Shown here in pieces: positions 61,681 to 64,000 of a DNA stretch of 64,000 nucleotides. The translations under genes and the position numbers were made by a program. Source of the stretch: Elusimicrobiota bacterium (GTDB taxonomy: Bacteria; Elusimicrobiota; Elusimicrobia; UBA1565); the NCBI GenBank assembly GCA_041660925.1, contig JBAZVI010000001.1, forward strand, positions 310,001 to 374,000, given 5' to 3'. Within the stretch, counting starts at the first letter, position 1; every line of letters begins with the position of its first letter. The notes beneath the pieces were generated by a model. It did no database searches and was not told where the DNA came from. It saw nothing but the letters and a program-made list of their open reading frames with translations.

Positions 61681-63069
61681 TCAGAAGTTCGCGGTGTTCC
61701 ACTCCGCCTCGTCCGCTTCGGGCGCGGAGACGACGACGGGGCGTGCGACGACCTTCCGCTTCCAGCGCCCCGTCGCGCAGTACAGCGAGGAGAGGAGCAG
61801 CCCGGCGCCCCAGGCGACGGGCACCCCCCACCAGATCCCGTCGGTCCCCATGCGCCGCGAGAGGAACTCGGAGAGCGGGACGCGGATGAGCCAGAGCGCG
61901 AGCACCGTGATGATCATCGGGATGAAGGTGTCTCCGGCGCCGCGGAGAACGCCGTTGACCACGAACATCCCCGCGAAGACGACGTAGAAGCACCCCACGA
62001 TGTGCAGGTAGCGGACGCCGATGGCGACCACGCCGGGGTCGGCGTTGAAGAGGGCGATGAGGCGCGGGGCGAAGAGGACCACGATGAGCGTCGTCGTCAG
62101 CGAGATCACCGCGGCGATGCGAAGCGCGGCGAAGAGTCCCTGGCGCACGCGCTCGGGCTTGCCCGCCCCGAGGTTCTGCCCGACGAAGGTCGAGACCGCC
62201 GCCGAGAGGTTCATCGCCGGCATGGAGGCGAAGGCGTCGAGCCGGCCGGCGGCGGTGAAGGCCGCGATGGCGTCGGTGCCGAAGCCGTTGACGATGCGGG
62301 TCAGCGCCATCATGCCCGTCGCCACGGCCACCTGCTGGAAGCCGGTGGGTATCCCGATGAGGAGGCTCTTCCGGAAGATCTCCCGGTCGAAGATCAGCCC
62401 GCGCAGGCGGAAGCGCAGCACCGCGTGCGTGCGGTTGAGGTAGGCGACGCAGAGCAGGAAGGCCGCGGCCTGCGCGAGCACCGAGGCCCAGGCCGAGCCG
62501 GCGACGCCCCAGCCGAAGACCGCGACGAAGACCAGCGCGAGGATCGCGTTGAGGATCGACGAGAAGATCAGGAAGTAGAGGGGCGTCTTCGAGTCTCCGA
62601 GCCCGCGCAGGATGGCGCTCACCGAGCTGTAGCCGAAGAGAAAGATCATCCCCGCGAAGGTGATGCGCAGGAACAGCACGGCCGGGGCCAGGACGTCGGC
62701 GGGGGTCCGCAGCAGGCGCAGGACGGGCTCGGTCACGGCGAGCCCGACGGCGGTGATGGCCAGCGAGGCGAAGAAGAGGAAGACGTAGCTCGTGTCGATG
62801 GCGCGCCGGACCCGGACCATGTCCTTGGCCCCGTAGTACTGCGCGATGAGGATGGAGAAGCCCATCGTCACGCCGATGGTCAGCGCGACGAGGAGGAAGA
62901 GCACCGGGAAGCTCGCGCCCACCGCGGCCAGCGCCGCTTTGCCCACGAAGCGGCCGACGATGACGCTGTCGATGACGTTGTAGGACTGCTGGAAGACGTT
63001 CCCGATGAGCATCGGGACCGTGAAGTTCCAGATGAGCTTCGCTTCGTCGCCTTCGGTGAGGTCCTTCAT
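61681..63069 (-). CDS. MATE-family efflux transporter
   Basis: A 462-aa protein with 12 hydrophobic helices in two related halves. MATE signatures: FTVPMLIGNVFQQSYNVIDSVIVGRFVG (about 16-43), SILIAQYYGAKDM (about 72), GIPTGFQQVAVATGMMALTRIVNGFG (about 235) and FVGQNLGAGKPERVRQG (about 283). It should expel organic cations or drugs using a Na+ or H+ gradient. The ATG at 63069 follows an extended -10 (63084-63089) by 14 nt with no obvious Shine-Dalgarno. Confidence 0.92.
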   Translation of the reverse strand: MKDLTEGDEAKLIWNFTVPMLIGNVFQQSYNVIDSVIVGRFVGKAALAAVGASFPVLFLLVALTIGVTMGFSILIAQYYGAKDMVRVRRAIDTSYVFLFFASLAITAVGLAVTEPVLRLLRTPADVLAPAVLFLRITFAGMIFLFGYSSVSAILRGLGDSKTPLYFLIFSSILNAILALVFVAVFGWGVAGSAWASVLAQAAAFLLCVAYLNRTHAVLRFRLRGLIFDREIFRKSLLIGIPTGFQQVAVATGMMALTRIVNGFGTDAIAAFTAAGRLDAFASMPAMNLSAAVSTFVGQNLGAGKPERVRQGLFAALRIAAVISLTTTLIVVLFAPRLIALFNADPGVVAIGVRYLHIVGCFYVVFAGMFVVNGVLRGAGDTFIPMIITVLALWLIRVPLSEFLSRRMGTDGIWWGVPVAWGAGLLLSSLYCATGRWKRKVVARPVVVSAPEADEAEWNTANF

Positions 63070-63083
63070 GGGGCGGGCGCTTC

Positions 63084-63089
63084 ATGATA
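63084..63089 (-). promoter_or_regulatory. Extended -10 for the MATE gene
   Basis: Minus strand TGGTATCAT, 14 nt before the ATG at 63069. Confidence 0.5.
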
Positions 63090-63147
63090 CCATTCGCCGC
63101 GGACCCCTACCGCCCCCGGGCCTTTTCGGCTATCCTATTCGCAGCAA

Positions 63148-63168
63148 GAGCACGGAGCACGGAGCACG
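63148..63168 (+). repeat. Three tandem GAGCACG units before a start codon
   Basis: Three perfect 7-bp repeats end 4 nt before the ATG at 63173. Each unit plus the next base contains a GGAG-like ribosome site, so change in copy number could alter translation. Confidence 0.6.
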
Positions 63169-63172
63169 GACC

Positions 63173-64000
63173 ATGGCCGCCGCCCCATCCAGCATCCTCT
63201 TCGTCGACGACGACGAGAGTCTCCTCGAACTCTGCGACCTCGCCCTGCGCGACGAGGGTTATGAGATCGTCCTCGCCCCCCACGGCGACGCCGCGCTCGA
63301 GCTCCTCGCGAAGCGGGCCTTCGACCTCGTCGTCACCGACCTCTCGATGCCGGGCAAGACCGACGGCCACGGCGTCGTCCTGGCGGTGAAGACGCGCTAT
63401 CCCTCCACCGAGGTCATCGTGATGACCGGCGTGCCGACCCTGCGCACGGCCATCGACACCCTCAAGGACGGCGCCTACGACTACATCACCAAACCCCTGC
63501 ACATCGAGGGGATGAAGGCCACCCTGCGCCGCTGCCTCGACCACCGCCGCCTGCGCCATGACCTCAACAGCGAACAGGAGATGCGCCGCGAGCTCGAGAC
63601 GACCTACCGCGAACTCCAGAAGGTCGAGGAGCTCAAGGCGGGCTTCCTCTCGCGCATCAGCCACGAGATCCGCACGCCGCTCCACCAGCTGGGACTGGCC
63701 CTGAAGTCGGCGGAGGAGGCCGCCGCCGCGTCCGCCGGAGCGGAGGGAGAGCGCCTGCGCAGCTCCATCGACCTCTCGAAGAAGGGCGCCGCGCGGCTGG
63801 ACCGGACGCTCGCCGAGCTGCTGGCGTTCGTGGACCTCCAGCAGGGGATGACCCTCGCGGCGCACGAGCCGGTGGACCTCGCCGCGCTCTGCCGGGACGC
63901 CGCGGAGCATCTGCGTCCGGTGTGGGAGCCCCTGCGCCTCGAGGTGCGCATCGGCTTCCCTCCCGGGACCGGGACCGTCGAAGGCGATCCGACGATGCTC
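63173..64000 (+). CDS. Response-regulator/histidine kinase hybrid (N-terminal part, cut by window end)
   Basis: 276 codons are visible. A receiver domain comes first (about 7-122): acidic pocket FVDDDES, phospho-acceptor aspartate in VVTDLSMPG (about 57), VMTGVPT and KPLHIEG lysine (about 108). A short coiled coil follows (about 125-155), then a HisKA dimerisation domain with the H-box SRISHEIRTPLHQ (about 160-172). The ATP-binding domain lies beyond the window. The receiver-first order suggests it takes a phosphoryl group from another kinase or senses through the receiver. Confidence 0.88.
   Translation, partial: MAAAPSSILFVDDDESLLELCDLALRDEGYEIVLAPHGDAALELLAKRAFDLVVTDLSMPGKTDGHGVVLAVKTRYPSTEVIVMTGVPTLRTAIDTLKDGAYDYITKPLHIEGMKATLRRCLDHRRLRHDLNSEQEMRRELETTYRELQKVEELKAGFLSRISHEIRTPLHQLGLALKSAEEAAAASAGAEGERLRSSIDLSKKGAARLDRTLAELLAFVDLQQGMTLAAHEPVDLAALCRDAAEHLRPVWEPLRLEVRIGFPPGTGTVEGDPTML

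Noticed and set aside
1..64000. CRISPR array, prophage, integrative element or biosynthetic megacluster
   Set aside because: No regularly spaced repeats, Cas, integrase, phage structural, transposase, NRPS or PKS genes were seen.

Overview
The window is a high-GC, gene-dense chromosomal segment from a Gram-negative-type bacterium. It has a Wzm/Wzt-like exporter pair, a TolC-family outer-membrane protein, an RND pump and many signal peptides. It carries cytochrome bd oxidase and the NrfHA nitrite reductase, so a microaerobic or anaerobic respiratory lifestyle is likely. No rRNA, tRNA, CRISPR array, transposase, integrase or phage gene was recognised. The secreted TPR/kinase proteins, the codon bias and the very compact operons would suit a high-GC uncultured lineage such as Elusimicrobiota, but that placement is a guess and nothing in the window proves it.

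Layout. 0-4 kb: polysaccharide ABC exporter, glycosyltransferase, PepSY-like protein and UbiA-family prenyltransferase. 4-13.8 kb: zinc amidase, Na/Pi cotransporter with PhoU-like tail, TPR-TM-kinase, NCS2 permease, radical SAM protein and nucleoside transporter. 13.9-20.2 kb: TrmJ, GloA, GpmI, a CcdA/TauE-like membrane protein, then a hypothetical gene with cydAB. 20.2-27 kb: secreted proteins, a second TPR-TM-kinase, two secreted cysteine-hydrolase-like proteins and a NicO-type metal transporter. 27-30.2 kb: operon of a chorismatase-like protein, M29 aminopeptidase, ECF sigma factor and zinc-finger anti-sigma factor. 30.3-33.1 kb: a TPR/haem/TolB-like protein followed by a 296-bp palindromic element. 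33.1-39.7 kb: a complete shikimate operon plus chorismate mutase. 40.3-46 kb: an RND/TolC efflux operon with OsmC and three tiny proteins. 46-48.6 kb: nrfHA under an FNR-like palindrome, coupled to a pseudouridine synthase. 48.6-55.2 kb: methyltransferase, GT-C-like protein, radical SAM protein, GT2, thioredoxin-TPR and PlsC. 55.3-64 kb: secreted coiled-coil protein, AmmeMemoRadiSam genes, a secreted kinase-like/ART-like protein, a small-RNA candidate, a MATE transporter and a truncated REC-histidine kinase.

The most unusual signal is a family of about 60-bp palindromic elements. Seven copies lie at 4990, 22463, 38372, 42273, 43023, 43083 and 51679. Each sits inside a protein-coding gene, in the same orientation and reading frame, and encodes a peptide related to GTAREENDLRA. 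Hairpin arms differ between copies but stay complementary within most copies, and a paralogous kinase in the same window lacks the insert. They resemble in concept the Rickettsia palindromic elements.

A second theme is promoter layout. Many genes have a -10-like hexamer exactly 6 or 7 nt before the start codon, which predicts leaderless mRNAs. Many others are linked by ATGA, GTGA or TTGA overlaps, so they are read as long translationally coupled operons.
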